A stretch of DNA of 41,932 nucleotides from NCBI GenBank assembly GCA_964371155.1, contig CAYJLI010000016.1:1-41932 (forward strand), in the 5' to 3' direction. Source of the stretch: CAYJEQ01 sp964371155 (GTDB lineage Bacteria > Bacillota > Clostridia > Oscillospirales > Ruminococcaceae). The notes below the pieces were generated by a model. It made no database searches. It was not told the DNA's origin and saw only the letters and a program-made list of their open reading frames with translations. Made by a program: the position numbers and the translations under genes. Positions 24,124 through 33,613 of this stretch are shown in pieces; position 1 is the first letter of the stretch; each line of letters begins with the position of its first letter.

Positions 24124-27100
24124 ATGTCATTAGAAAATAATATGATTACAGTCAGCCATTTAACAGAAACAATTTCAATAACAAAAGTAGGCGTTTTTAT
24201 CTGGAATTTAGAAACAAATCATGTTATTTACAGCAAAGAGTGGGCTGAAATTGTAGGTTATGAGCAGCAAGAATTAGTTCCCCATGTATCCACATGGGAG
24301 TCGATGCTTTTTCAAAGTGATTTAAGCATAGCTGAGGAAAGTGTAGAAAAATATCTTGCAGGCGAGACACCCTTATATGAAGCGCAATTTCGAATGACTA
24401 AAAAAGATGGCTCGATAATTTGGGGGCACGATAAAGGCAAAGTTACCGAATACACAGCAGATGGCAAGCCGCTTATACTTTGCGGTGTTTTGCAAGACAT
24501 AACCAATATCAAGCTCACAGAGCAAATGCTTAGGGAAAGTACCGATATATTAAATCTCGCCATTGAAGTGGCTGAATTTGGCACATGGGACTGGGATTTA
24601 GAAAAAGATATTATAACTTATAATGATGAATACCTTAAAATGCTTGGATATACACAGGATGAAATAGTTGGCTCTTTGGCTGAATGGGAGGCTATGAACC
24701 ACCCCGAAGACCTCATTATGGTATCACAGTTATTGGATGATTTTGTAAATGGCTTGAGCGATAAATATGAATGCGAAGTTCGTATGCGCCATAAAGATGG
24801 GCATTATATATGGACAAAGGATGTTGGCAGAATTATCTCTAAGGATGAAAACGGAATTGCCACCCGTGTAATAGGTGGTCACTTAAATATAGATAGCCTT
24901 AAAACTTCGCAATCCCAGCTTGAAGACACTTTAAAAGAGCTTGAAAATCACCAAACTCACCTTGAAAATGAAATTGAAATAAGAACAAAAACTTTAATCG
25001 AGCAAGATCAGCTGCTAATGGCTATAAACGATGTATCGCAAAAGCTGCTTGCAGTAAATGAAACAGATGATTTTGACCGTCTATTTACTGAGTGTTTAAA
25101 GCATTTAACCGATGCCTTTGACACCTCTGAATTTAGTTTCTGGAGATATATTAAAATTGATGAGGGTGAATTCTTCTATCTCAGCCATATGTATAGAAGA
25201 GAATTTGATGAACATATTGTTTTAGATGTAAAAAATATTGAGGACTATATAAAGAACTTATTAAGCACTGATGAAGGCTTTCTAATCCACGCTTCTGAGG
25301 AGGGACATGTAATTGTAAACTACAATTTAGTGTCCGACGAGTTGCGCTATTCTTTTGAAAACAAAAAAGCTATTTCCGACTTTATCGCCGACATGACTTC
25401 CGAATGGGCGGAAGATATCCAGACAAAAATCGAAAACAGTGATAGCAGTATAGCATCGTCAATATTTTTATACAACGATCTTTTCGGCATGATTGCCACA
25501 GGCAGTAAGGGCGGAGATGCTAAATACACCGAATCCCATGAGAGCATGCTCGATATCAGCGGAAAACTCTTTGCTAATGCGCAGAAAAAGCATAAGATGG
25601 ATGAGCAGCTTCGTTATGCTCACGAGGAGGCTTTGCTCAGCTCACAGGCAAAAAGTAATTTCCTTGCAAATATGAGCCATGAAATAAGAACCCCTTTAAA
25701 TGCAATTTTGGGGATGTCTGAAATTGTGCTCAGGGAAAGCATGGGCAGAAACACAGAAGAATACGCTGTTGAAATCAAAAAAGCGAGTGAAAGCTTGCTT
25801 GTGATTATAAATGATATTTTGGATATATCAAAGATTGAGTCGGGCAAGCTCGAAGTGATAAATGTAGAATATAATATCACCTCCCTTTTAAATGACATCA
25901 TCAGCCTATCCAAAATGCGTCTTGAAGAGAGGCCCGTAATACTCACCACTTTCATACAATCCGATATCCCTGCTGTGATGTATGGCGATGAAATTAGGCT
26001 AAAGCAGATATTGCTAAATCTAATGGGCAATGCTATTAAATTCACCAAGGCTGGAAATATCAATTTAAATGTAAATTGCGAACTACACAATGGCAAAGCG
26101 GAGCTTATTTTCTCAGTTTCCGATACTGGCATGGGCATTAAAGAATCTGATATGGATCGTCTTTTTATGCAGTTTGAAAGAGTGGATACGAAAAAGAATA
26201 GGAATATAGAGGGAACAGGCCTTGGGCTTGCAATCACCAAGCAGTTATGCGAGATGATGGATGGTAGCATTTCTGTGATAAGCGAGGCTGGCGCCGGCTC
26301 TGTGTTCACAGTGAGCATACCGCAAAAATACAAACAATTAACGCCGATTACAAGCAAAGTTTCCGATATGAAGGTGCTATTGTATGAAGCTCGTGAAGTA
26401 TATGCCCGCTCCCTCGAGCAAACAATAACCGATTTAGATGCCGCTTGCACCATCTGTGTAAATCAGTCCGAGCTAATACAGGCGCTATCGGAAGAATCTT
26501 TTGATTACCTATTAGCACCCGTAGTGCATCTTAATAAAATTAAAAATATGTGTCTGCAGATGAATATTGATATAAATATTGTTTCACTTTCAGACCCCGG
26601 TGACCTAACAATATATCCGGACGATATGGTGGTAAATTTACCGATTAGCTGTATTCAAATGGCTCAGATATTTGGAAATGCAGACTTTGGCATGGGTGAA
26701 AAAGAGAAGATTTATAGCTTTATCGCACCAACCGCAAAGGTGCTTGTTGTCGATGATAATAATGTAAATCTAAAGGTGGCACGAGGCTTGATGGCTCCGT
26801 TTAAAGTTGATTTAGACACTGCCGCAAATGGGGCTTTAGCAGTGGAAATGATTAAAAATATTAAATATGATTTAGTATTTATGGATCATATGATGCCCGA
26901 AATGGACGGCATTGATGCCACAGCAGCCGTGAGAAAATTAGAGGGGGATTACTTTAAAAATCTGCCCATAATCGCCCTCACAGCCAATGCTCTCGTTGGG
27001 GCAAAGGAGCTATTCGTACGGGAAGGCATGAACGACTTTTTAGCAAAACCCGTGGAAATAAAGAAGCTCAATGAAATTTTGCAGAAATGGCTGCCAAAAG

Positions 27101-27768
27101 AAAAGCAAGAAAGCGAGATTGCTGCCGAAACAGCTAAAGTGGAGTATGATTTAGCAATAGATGGGATTAATACCAATTATGGGATAGGTATCATCGGTGG
27201 AAAGATTGAAGATTATTATGATTTGCTAAACACCTTCTATAATGACGGCTTAACTCTAATAGATAAACTAAGCGCATTGGACTTAGAGCAAGATATACAC
27301 GCATATAAAATAGAAGTGCATGCACTAAAAAGTGCCGCAGGCTCGATTGGTGCATTCTCCATTGCCAAAGAGGCAAGTTTCTTAGAAGAAGCCTCTATAA
27401 AGCTGGATTTCCCCTATCTTCGTGAGCATTCAAAAGCATTTATAGCTTCATTCACAAAATTATTGTCCTCCATAGAACTACATCTGCGTGAGCAAAATGA
27501 AAAGCCTAATGCTGAGAAAGAAAAAGGCAGTGCAGTTTTGCTTAAAGAAAATTTAAGCAAGATAGATGATGCGCTTAACTCTCTTGATATTGATGGCTTA
27601 GAGCAGTATAGCGAGGAGTGTTTGTCCTATAATTGGGAGGGGCAAATTGATGAATTGCTACTTAATTTAAAGCGTCTTATAGATTCTTTCGAATATTATG
27701 AGGCACGCCCTGTTTTAAATGAGCTGAAAAATGAAATGCTTTTGCAGTATGGCACCCACTCTATATAA
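24124..27768 (+). CDS. Large soluble hybrid sensor histidine kinase
   Basis: A kinase of 1214 residues with no membrane segment. Order by eye: PAS (about 14-130), PAS (about 145-262), coiled coil (265-295), GAF-like domain (300-490), HisKA with H519 in NMSHEIRTPLN, HATPase (about 610-735; N, G1 and G2 boxes present as NLMGNAIKF, SDTGMGI, GTGLGLAI), a degenerate receiver lacking a phospho-Asp (about 750-855), a full receiver (865-985, D921 in FMDHMMPEMDG), HPt (about 1045-1110, H1066 in HALKS), and a helical tail of about 100 residues. Signal input is probably cytoplasmic. It likely relays phosphate to the HD-GYP regulator encoded upstream. Confidence 0.93.
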   Translation: MSLENNMITVSHLTETISITKVGVFIWNLETNHVIYSKEWAEIVGYEQQELVPHVSTWESMLFQSDLSIAEESVEKYLAGETPLYEAQFRMTKKDGSIIWGHDKGKVTEYTADGKPLILCGVLQDITNIKLTEQMLRESTDILNLAIEVAEFGTWDWDLEKDIITYNDEYLKMLGYTQDEIVGSLAEWEAMNHPEDLIMVSQLLDDFVNGLSDKYECEVRMRHKDGHYIWTKDVGRIISKDENGIATRVIGGHLNIDSLKTSQSQLEDTLKELENHQTHLENEIEIRTKTLIEQDQLLMAINDVSQKLLAVNETDDFDRLFTECLKHLTDAFDTSEFSFWRYIKIDEGEFFYLSHMYRREFDEHIVLDVKNIEDYIKNLLSTDEGFLIHASEEGHVIVNYNLVSDELRYSFENKKAISDFIADMTSEWAEDIQTKIENSDSSIASSIFLYNDLFGMIATGSKGGDAKYTESHESMLDISGKLFANAQKKHKMDEQLRYAHEEALLSSQAKSNFLANMSHEIRTPLNAILGMSEIVLRESMGRNTEEYAVEIKKASESLLVIINDILDISKIESGKLEVINVEYNITSLLNDIISLSKMRLEERPVILTTFIQSDIPAVMYGDEIRLKQILLNLMGNAIKFTKAGNINLNVNCELHNGKAELIFSVSDTGMGIKESDMDRLFMQFERVDTKKNRNIEGTGLGLAITKQLCEMMDGSISVISEAGAGSVFTVSIPQKYKQLTPITSKVSDMKVLLYEAREVYARSLEQTITDLDAACTICVNQSELIQALSEESFDYLLAPVVHLNKIKNMCLQMNIDINIVSLSDPGDLTIYPDDMVVNLPISCIQMAQIFGNADFGMGEKEKIYSFIAPTAKVLVVDDNNVNLKVARGLMAPFKVDLDTAANGALAVEMIKNIKYDLVFMDHMMPEMDGIDATAAVRKLEGDYFKNLPIIALTANALVGAKELFVREGMNDFLAKPVEIKKLNEILQKWLPKEKQESEIAAETAKVEYDLAIDGINTNYGIGIIGGKIEDYYDLLNTFYNDGLTLIDKLSALDLEQDIHAYKIEVHALKSAAGSIGAFSIAKEASFLEEASIKLDFPYLREHSKAFIASFTKLLSSIELHLREQNEKPNAEKEKGSAVLLKENLSKIDDALNSLDIDGLEQYSEECLSYNWEGQIDELLLNLKRLIDSFEYYEARPVLNELKNEMLLQYGTHSI

Positions 27769-27827
27769 TTTCACAGTTTTGGCTGGCAATACTTGTACAC
27801 CGCTAAGGTGTTTTAAGTAGCATTAGT

Positions 27828-27880
27828 AAAACCTTCTAAAATTATAGCTAATCGCTTAATTTAAGAAGGTTTTTTGTTTT
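27828..27880 (+). terminator. Terminator after the hybrid kinase gene
   Basis: AAAACCTTCT(A)AAATT (27828-27843) pairs with AATTTAAGAAGGTTTT (27858-27873) with one mismatch, followed by a T-rich tail. It lies between convergent genes; the A-run on its other side may let it also serve the YitT gene. Confidence 0.8.
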
Positions 27881-27882
27881 TA

Positions 27883-28740
27883 TTAATGATGGGGGGTTAT
27901 ATCCTTAAATCCCTCGCCATATACTTCAGTAGATTCAGTTACCATTAAAAATGCTTTTGGGTCGGCTTCATAGATTACCGAACGCAAAAGATAAAACTCC
28001 GATTTTCGCACCACGCACAAAAGCACATGGGTGGCTTCACCGCTATACGCACCCTTTGCTTGCATAATTGTTGCGCTTCGCTCGATGTGTTCAATGATTT
28101 TTTTCGATATAGCCTCGGGCTTTGATGTAACCACCGTAACATGTGCACCTTTATCGAGTCCATACATTATACTGTCGATAATCTGGGTGCAGGTAAATAG
28201 GTTGATCATTCCAAAAAGTGCGGATTCTATATTGCCAAATACAAATATTGAGCTCGATAGTATAATGCCATCTATAATAAGGAGTGCGCGTCCCATGGAC
28301 ACATGTGGAAATCGCTTTTTGAAAAGCTTTCCCAGTATATCGCTACCACCGGTAGTTGATCCCGATAAAAAAATAAGTGCCATGCCTATACCTACAAAAA
28401 CTCCGCCAAATAAGCTCCCCACCATTCTATCACCTATATATTGTGGGATAAACTTAGCTACAAATCCATCCAAAATAACTGCACTTGCAATGCAAGCAAT
28501 GGATGTATTTATCACAAAACTACGGCTAACATATCTCCATGCAAGCAGAAGTAGGGGAATATTTATAATAAATGTAAGTGTGCCCACTGGCAATTCGGTA
28601 AGGAAATTTATCATAATAGCGATACCGGATGCGCCTCCCGGTGCTATCTGCGAGGGCACAACAAAGCAATGCGTGCCTATTCCATAGAGCAGGCTACCAA
28701 ATAGCATTAGAAAGATATTTTTAGCTGATTGTTTTTTCAT
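27883..28740 (-). CDS. YitT family membrane protein (DUF161/DUF2179)
   Basis: An integral membrane protein of 285 residues: about five to six helices in the YitT core (1-200, with GASGIAIMINFLTELPVGTLTF and GSTTGGSDILGKLF) and a soluble C-terminal DUF2179 domain (about 205-280, HVTVVTSKPEAISKKIIE). The start is put at 28740 after AGAGG; the longer frame from 28809 has no such site. Function is not established for most members. It is a single-gene unit with no obvious tie to its neighbours. Confidence 0.92.
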   Translation of the reverse strand: MKKQSAKNIFLMLFGSLLYGIGTHCFVVPSQIAPGGASGIAIMINFLTELPVGTLTFIINIPLLLLAWRYVSRSFVINTSIACIASAVILDGFVAKFIPQYIGDRMVGSLFGGVFVGIGMALIFLSGSTTGGSDILGKLFKKRFPHVSMGRALLIIDGIILSSSIFVFGNIESALFGMINLFTCTQIIDSIMYGLDKGAHVTVVTSKPEAISKKIIEHIERSATIMQAKGAYSGEATHVLLCVVRKSEFYLLRSVIYEADPKAFLMVTESTEVYGEGFKDITPHH

Positions 28741-29028
28741 GAATACCTCTTTTATTATTTTAAGTTTTTGCTTTATGATATAATCTGCCATCGCTTTTGG
28801 TTGCCACAAAGTGGCGAGAAAGTGGGCATTTATATCGTATAGTTTAACCGTTATTATTGTAACATATTACTCTAAATCCAATCAAGTAGTTAAAATAGTA
28901 TGTAATAAAACATTTTGATTATAGAGATAAATTACCGTTATTTCACCAATAGAATTATCAAAATTAACAAAACCACCTCTTTTTATCACATTAAAGCGAT
29001 AATTTCATGAAGAAATCGTGAATAAACC

Positions 29029-29057
29029 TTGACTTTGCACAGATGGTTTGCTATTAT
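29029..29057 (+). promoter_or_regulatory. Strong sigma-A promoter of the second peptide transporter
   Basis: TTGACT (29029-29034) and TATTAT (29052-29057) are separated by exactly 17 bases. It is the best-formed vegetative promoter seen in the window and lies about 70 bp before the binding-protein start. Confidence 0.8.
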
Positions 29058-29072
29058 GAAACAACAGCTAAT

Positions 29073-29119
29073 ATATGAATTGCTGTGCAAACGCTTTATT
29101 AAAGCGTTAATCGGAAGGA
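29073..29119 (+). promoter_or_regulatory. mRNA leader stem-loops and ribosome site of dppA
   Basis: A stem formed by ACAGC...GCTGT is followed by AACGCTTTA/TAAAGCGTT (29090-29098/29100-29108), a nearly uninterrupted palindrome. The ribosome site GGAAGGAG follows at once. Stems at this place often protect highly used mRNAs; the palindrome could also be an operator. Confidence 0.5.
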
Positions 29120-29126
29120 GAAAATT

Positions 29127-30659
29127 ATGAAAAAAATAATAGCAATGTTTTTAGTGACTGCAATGGCACTAAGTATGGTAGCATGTTCCTCTGAAGAAAG
29201 CTCCGCTCCCGCTGAAGAAGCTGAGCAAATACTAATAGTATCACAAAAAGCCGATGCGGTTTCACTTGACCCACAAATCACAAATGACCAACCAAGTGCT
29301 CGTGTATTCCGTCAGATATTTGACACATTATTCCTACAAGAAAATGACGGTACAATCTCCCCACTACTCGCAGAAAGCTATGAATTCACTAATGATGGTT
29401 TAACTCTAAACATCAAATTACGTGAAGGCGTAACATTCCACAATGGCGAACCTTTCACAGCACATGATGTTAAATTTACATTTGAAAGAGGTTATGATTC
29501 TCCTCAAATGGGAAATACACTAAGCTTTATGGACAAAGAAGGTATTACAGTAGTTGATGATCACAATATCAGCATCAACTTCCTCTACCCATTTGCTCCT
29601 TCTATCGACTACTTAGCAAACCCACTTACAGCTATTATGAACGAAAAAGCTGTTACAGAAGCTGGCGAAGATGTTGGTAGTAACCCAGTAGGTACAGGTC
29701 CATTTAAATTCGTTAGCTGGGATTCCGATAGCGAAATCGTTTTAGAAGCTAATGATGAATACTGGGATGGCGCACCTGGCACTGACGGTATCGTATTTAG
29801 AATTATCCCTGAAACAGAAACAGCAATGTTAGAGCTTGAAACAGGCGGTGTTGATATTGTTTACGATATCGGTGCTTCTAACATCAACCGTACAGAAACT
29901 AACCCAGATTTAAAAATCTCCAGAGACCTTGGCTTCTCTGTTACTTACATTGGTCTAAACACAGAAAAAGAACCATTTAACGATGTTCGTGTTCGTCAGG
30001 CTCTAAACTACGCTTTAGACATGGAATCAATTGTTGCATCCGTATTCCACGGTGCAGGTAGCAAATCCAATGGCCCTATCAGCCCAATGGTTGCTGCTTA
30101 CGATGATACACTAACAGGATACAACTACGACCCAGAAAAAGCTGCTGAATTATTAGCAGAAGCTGGTTATGCAGATGGTTTTGAAACAACTCTTTGGGTA
30201 AATGACGGTAACCAAGACAGAGCTAATATCGCTGTATTAGTACAAAGTCAGCTTGCTGAAATAGGTGTAACAGTTTCTATCGAATATGTTGAGTGGTCAA
30301 GATATCTTGAAGACACAGCAAGCGGTTTACACGACATGTTTGTTTTAGGCTGGTCCAACGCAACAGGTACTGCTGACCAAGGTCTATACACAACACTTCA
30401 CTCAAGTGCTCATGGTACACCTGGTAACAGAGCTTTCTATACAAACGAAAGATTTGACGAGCTAATTGACGCTGCTAGAGTTTCTACTGATCCTGCAGAA
30501 CAATTAGAAATGTACACAGAAGCTCAAAATATCGTTGTTGAAGAAGCACCTTGGATCTTTACATGGAACCAAGAAAACTTAACAGGCGTTCGTGCTAATA
30601 TCGAAGGATATGTAAATCACCCATCAGGCAGAAGTATTTTAAAGGATGTTACTAAATAG
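29127..30659 (+). CDS. Peptide-binding lipoprotein (DppA-like)
   Basis: An extracellular family-5 binding protein, 510 residues. It has a lipoprotein signal with lipobox LSMVAC, a Ser/Glu linker and the family motif DAVSLDPQITND near residue 50, followed by GEPFTAHDVKFTFER. Codon choice is biased to C-ending Phe, Tyr and Asn codons and to GCT/CCA/ACA far more than in neighbouring genes, as in highly expressed genes. It is preceded by the strong promoter at 29029. It feeds the DppBCDF-type transporter that follows. Substrates of this family include di- and oligopeptides, nickel and opines; peptide is most likely here. Confidence 0.93.
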   Translation: MKKIIAMFLVTAMALSMVACSSEESSAPAEEAEQILIVSQKADAVSLDPQITNDQPSARVFRQIFDTLFLQENDGTISPLLAESYEFTNDGLTLNIKLREGVTFHNGEPFTAHDVKFTFERGYDSPQMGNTLSFMDKEGITVVDDHNISINFLYPFAPSIDYLANPLTAIMNEKAVTEAGEDVGSNPVGTGPFKFVSWDSDSEIVLEANDEYWDGAPGTDGIVFRIIPETETAMLELETGGVDIVYDIGASNINRTETNPDLKISRDLGFSVTYIGLNTEKEPFNDVRVRQALNYALDMESIVASVFHGAGSKSNGPISPMVAAYDDTLTGYNYDPEKAAELLAEAGYADGFETTLWVNDGNQDRANIAVLVQSQLAEIGVTVSIEYVEWSRYLEDTASGLHDMFVLGWSNATGTADQGLYTTLHSSAHGTPGNRAFYTNERFDELIDAARVSTDPAEQLEMYTEAQNIVVEEAPWIFTWNQENLTGVRANIEGYVNHPSGRSILKDVTK

Positions 30660-30689
30660 TAGTTTTATATACTTTATTTAATCTTCAAA

Positions 30690-30724
30690 AAAGGAAGACC
30701 GCTGATGCTCGGTGGTCTTCCTTT
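30690..30724 (+). terminator. Attenuator-like hairpin between binding protein and permease genes
   Basis: AAAGGAAGACC (30690-30700) pairs with GGTCTTCCTTT (30714-30724), with a short T-run in the stem end. It probably lets only part of transcription reach the permease genes. Confidence 0.7.
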
Positions 30725-30799
30725 AAAACATAATTACTACTTTTTAAAATTTACCATTTATTTTGGTAAAACGCAAATTCACATGAGGGAGGAATTCTA

Positions 30800-31756
30800 T
30801 TGATAAACTATGTATTTAAAAGAGTGCTATTAATTATACCAGTACTTGTTGCTGTTACTTTTGTAATATTTACATTGTTATATTTCACTCCAGGAAATCC
30901 CGCACTTGCGATACTTGGGGAAGAAGGTGCAGCTAAACCAGGAGCTCTTGAGGCTCTTGAAGAAGAAATGGGACTAAATGACCATTTCATAATTCGCTAT
31001 GGTAACTATCTACTCGACCTCCTACAAGGCGATATGGGTATATCTTATAGTAGTGGCAAGCCCGTTGCTGAAGAATTATTTGATAAACTGCCAACCACAG
31101 CGACACTTACATTCTGGAGTATCATTATAGCAATTGCAATAGGTGTTCCAGTAGGTATAATATCCGCTACTAAACAATATTCATTATTTGATAATGCGTC
31201 CATGATTGTTGCTTTGCTTGGGGTTTCAATGCCCAACTTCTGGCAAGGTATGGTTCTCATTATTATATTTTCTGTTTCCCTTGGCTGGTTGCCCGTGTCC
31301 GGTATTGCAACACCACTCCACTGGATACTACCAGCAGTTACAATCGGTACTTCAACTGCGGCAACAATCACCCGTATGACAAGATCAAGTATGCTTGAGG
31401 TAAATAAGCAGGACTATGTGCGTACTGCACGTGCTAAAGGTCAAAAAGAAATGGTAGTGCTACTTCGTCACCAATTAAAGAATGCCCTTATTCCTATATT
31501 AACAGTTATAGGTCTGCAAATCGGTGCAATGTTTGGCGGTGCGGTACTTACCGAGAGTGTATTTGCTATACCTGGGATAGGAAGACTTATGGTTAACTCT
31601 ATCAAAACTCGTGACTTCCCAGTGGTACAAGGTGGCGTGCTTCTAATTTCGATCGTCTTTACTTTTATAAACTTGTTCGTTGATATTTTATACGCATATG
31701 CAGATCCTCGTATCAAGGCTAACTATACAAGAGGCAAAAAGAAAGGAGGCAAATAG
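30800..31756 (+). CDS. dppB: Peptide ABC transporter permease DppB
   Basis: An inner-membrane permease, 318 residues, with an N-terminal helix and a TPGNPA motif, then the BPD_transp_1 core with the coupling loop DYVRTARAKGQ and an ending DPRIKANY. It starts with TTG eight bases after GGGAGG. It overlaps dppC by one base. Confidence 0.93.
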   Translation: MINYVFKRVLLIIPVLVAVTFVIFTLLYFTPGNPALAILGEEGAAKPGALEALEEEMGLNDHFIIRYGNYLLDLLQGDMGISYSSGKPVAEELFDKLPTTATLTFWSIIIAIAIGVPVGIISATKQYSLFDNASMIVALLGVSMPNFWQGMVLIIIFSVSLGWLPVSGIATPLHWILPAVTIGTSTAATITRMTRSSMLEVNKQDYVRTARAKGQKEMVVLLRHQLKNALIPILTVIGLQIGAMFGGAVLTESVFAIPGIGRLMVNSIKTRDFPVVQGGVLLISIVFTFINLFVDILYAYADPRIKANYTRGKKKGGK

Positions 31757-32616
31757 TGGCTAAGAAGAAGAAAAAATACAGTCAATTATTTGAAATTTGG
31801 AAAAGACTTCGTCGTAATAATTTTGCAATGCTCGGACTATGCATACTCATTGTTTTAGTATTCTCAGCTATATTTGCCGATTTCATTGCACCCTATCCAT
31901 ATGAAGAAGTGGGGCTCGACCGCACATATCAAGGCATGTCTTGGGCGCATCCAATGGGTACTGATAACTTTGGGCGTGATATCCTCAGCCGTATAATATA
32001 TGGTGCTCGTATATCCCTACAAGTGGGATTTGTGGCTGTTGGTATTTCCGGTATTATCGGAGTAATACTCGGTGCTCTTGCAGGCTATTATGGTAAATGG
32101 ATAGATCTAATTATCATGCGTGCAACCGATGTAGCTCTTGCTATCCCAAGAATTCTACTTGCAATTGCTATTACAGCCGCTTTAGGTAATAATTTGATTA
32201 ATGTTATGATTGCTGTTGGTATTAGTGGTGTTCCAAACTATGTTCGTATTGTTAGAGCGTCATTTTTATCAGTAAGAGAGCAAGAATTCGTTGAGGCCGC
32301 ACGTGCAACAGGTGCTTCCGACCTCAGAATAATATTCTTACATATACTACCAAACTCACTATCTCCATTGATAGTTCAAGCTACCTTAGGTGTAGCAAGT
32401 GCAATATTAGCCACAGCTGGCCTAAGCTTTATAGGACTTGGCATTACACCTCCAACACCTGAATGGGGTGCAATGCTATCAGAGGGACGTTCTTATTTCA
32501 CACAATACCCACACATGGTAATGTTCCCAGGGCTTTCTATTATGATTACAATATTTGCGCTTAACCTATTAGGTGATGGTCTTCGTGACGCACTTGATCC
32601 AAAGCTAAAAAGATAA
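31756..32616 (+). CDS. dppC: Peptide ABC transporter permease DppC
   Basis: The partner permease, 286 residues. A very basic start (AKKKKK) leads to the first helix near residue 20-45, followed by the GTDNFGRDILSRI motif and the coupling loop EFVEAARATGAS; it ends GDGLRDALDPKLKR. The start is GTG, sharing its G with the dppB stop (TAGTG), so translation is coupled. Confidence 0.93.
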   Translation: MAKKKKKYSQLFEIWKRLRRNNFAMLGLCILIVLVFSAIFADFIAPYPYEEVGLDRTYQGMSWAHPMGTDNFGRDILSRIIYGARISLQVGFVAVGISGIIGVILGALAGYYGKWIDLIIMRATDVALAIPRILLAIAITAALGNNLINVMIAVGISGVPNYVRIVRASFLSVREQEFVEAARATGASDLRIIFLHILPNSLSPLIVQATLGVASAILATAGLSFIGLGITPPTPEWGAMLSEGRSYFTQYPHMVMFPGLSIMITIFALNLLGDGLRDALDPKLKR

Positions 32617-32632
32617 GAAAGGAGGATCATAT

Positions 32633-33613
32633 ATGAGTGAAAACAATAAATTATTAGAGATAAAAAACCTAAGTATACGTTATGTTACCGACGATGGTGT
32701 TGTTTCTGCAGTAACTAATGTTTCCCTATCCGTAGACCGTGGTACCACCTTAGGACTGGTTGGTGAAACGGGTGCAGGCAAGACAACCACCGCACTTGGC
32801 ATACTAAATTTAGTGCCCGATCCTCCTGGTGAGATATATAGCGGCGAAATTTTCTATGAGGGCAAAAATATATTGGATATGACCCCCGCAGAAATTCGCA
32901 GTATTCGTGGTTCGAAAATCAGTATGATCTTCCAAGATCCTATGACCTCGCTAAACCCTGTTATTACTGTTGGGCAACAAATTCAAGAGGTTGTTTTATT
33001 GCACAACAAAATTAGCCCAGCGGACGCTTTAGAGCGTGCAAAGGAAATGATGGAGCTTGTTGGGATTTCCGGTGAGCGACACATGGAATATCCACACCAA
33101 TTCTCGGGCGGTATGAAACAGCGTATAGTTATAGCTATGGCGCTCGCCTGTGAGCCTGCTTTACTTTTAGCGGACGAACCTACTTCCGCACTTGATGTAA
33201 CAATACAAGCTCAGATACTCGATGTTATCGACGAGCTAAAGAATAAATTTAACACCGCTATGATACTTGTAACACATGACCTTGGCGTAGTGGCGGAAAC
33301 ATGTGATTTTGTATCAATTATGTATGCTGGTGAAATAGTTGAGCATGGCTCAACACAGCAAATATTTGAAAATCCAAGCCATCCTTATACAATAGGACTT
33401 TTCAGCTCCATTCCAAAGCTTTATGACGATGTGGATAGGCTAATCCCAATTGATGGACTAATGCCCGACCCAACAGAATTGCCGGAGGGTTGTAGCTTTA
33501 GCCCAAGATGTACTAAATGCATGGAAATTTGCAGTGTAGAGGCACCTAAAGAAACAATATTGGAGAGTGGACATAAGGTTTCCTGCCATCTGTTTTCACA
33601 AGGAGGTAAGTAA
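32633..33613 (+). CDS. dppD: Peptide ABC transporter ATPase DppD
   Basis: An ATP-binding subunit of 326 residues with Walker A GETGAGKTT, signature FSGGMKQRI, Walker B LLLADEPTSALD and the C-terminal oligo_HPY part (SFSPRCTKCMEIC). AGGAGG precedes the ATG. It shares a one-base TAATG overlap with dppF. Confidence 0.94.
   Translation: MSENNKLLEIKNLSIRYVTDDGVVSAVTNVSLSVDRGTTLGLVGETGAGKTTTALGILNLVPDPPGEIYSGEIFYEGKNILDMTPAEIRSIRGSKISMIFQDPMTSLNPVITVGQQIQEVVLLHNKISPADALERAKEMMELVGISGERHMEYPHQFSGGMKQRIVIAMALACEPALLLADEPTSALDVTIQAQILDVIDELKNKFNTAMILVTHDLGVVAETCDFVSIMYAGEIVEHGSTQQIFENPSHPYTIGLFSSIPKLYDDVDRLIPIDGLMPDPTELPEGCSFSPRCTKCMEICSVEAPKETILESGHKVSCHLFSQGGK

Larger units (their letters stand above)
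28741..29126. other. Divergent intergenic region
   Basis: It lies between the YitT gene and the second peptide transporter. The left two thirds are AT-rich with no feature that I can name. The right end holds the strong promoter at 29029-29057 and a leader with two stem-loops. Confidence 0.6.

Noticed and set aside
25620..26453. Long antisense frame of 277 codons over the hybrid kinase
   Set aside because: It is a shadow of the kinase frame: residue make-up is Ser/Ile/Phe-rich without domains and there is no ribosome site.
27808..27827. Possible third copy of the 244-bp repeat
   Set aside because: Only about 19 bases resemble the segment around 250-270 of copy A, and the flanks do not align, so chance is likely.
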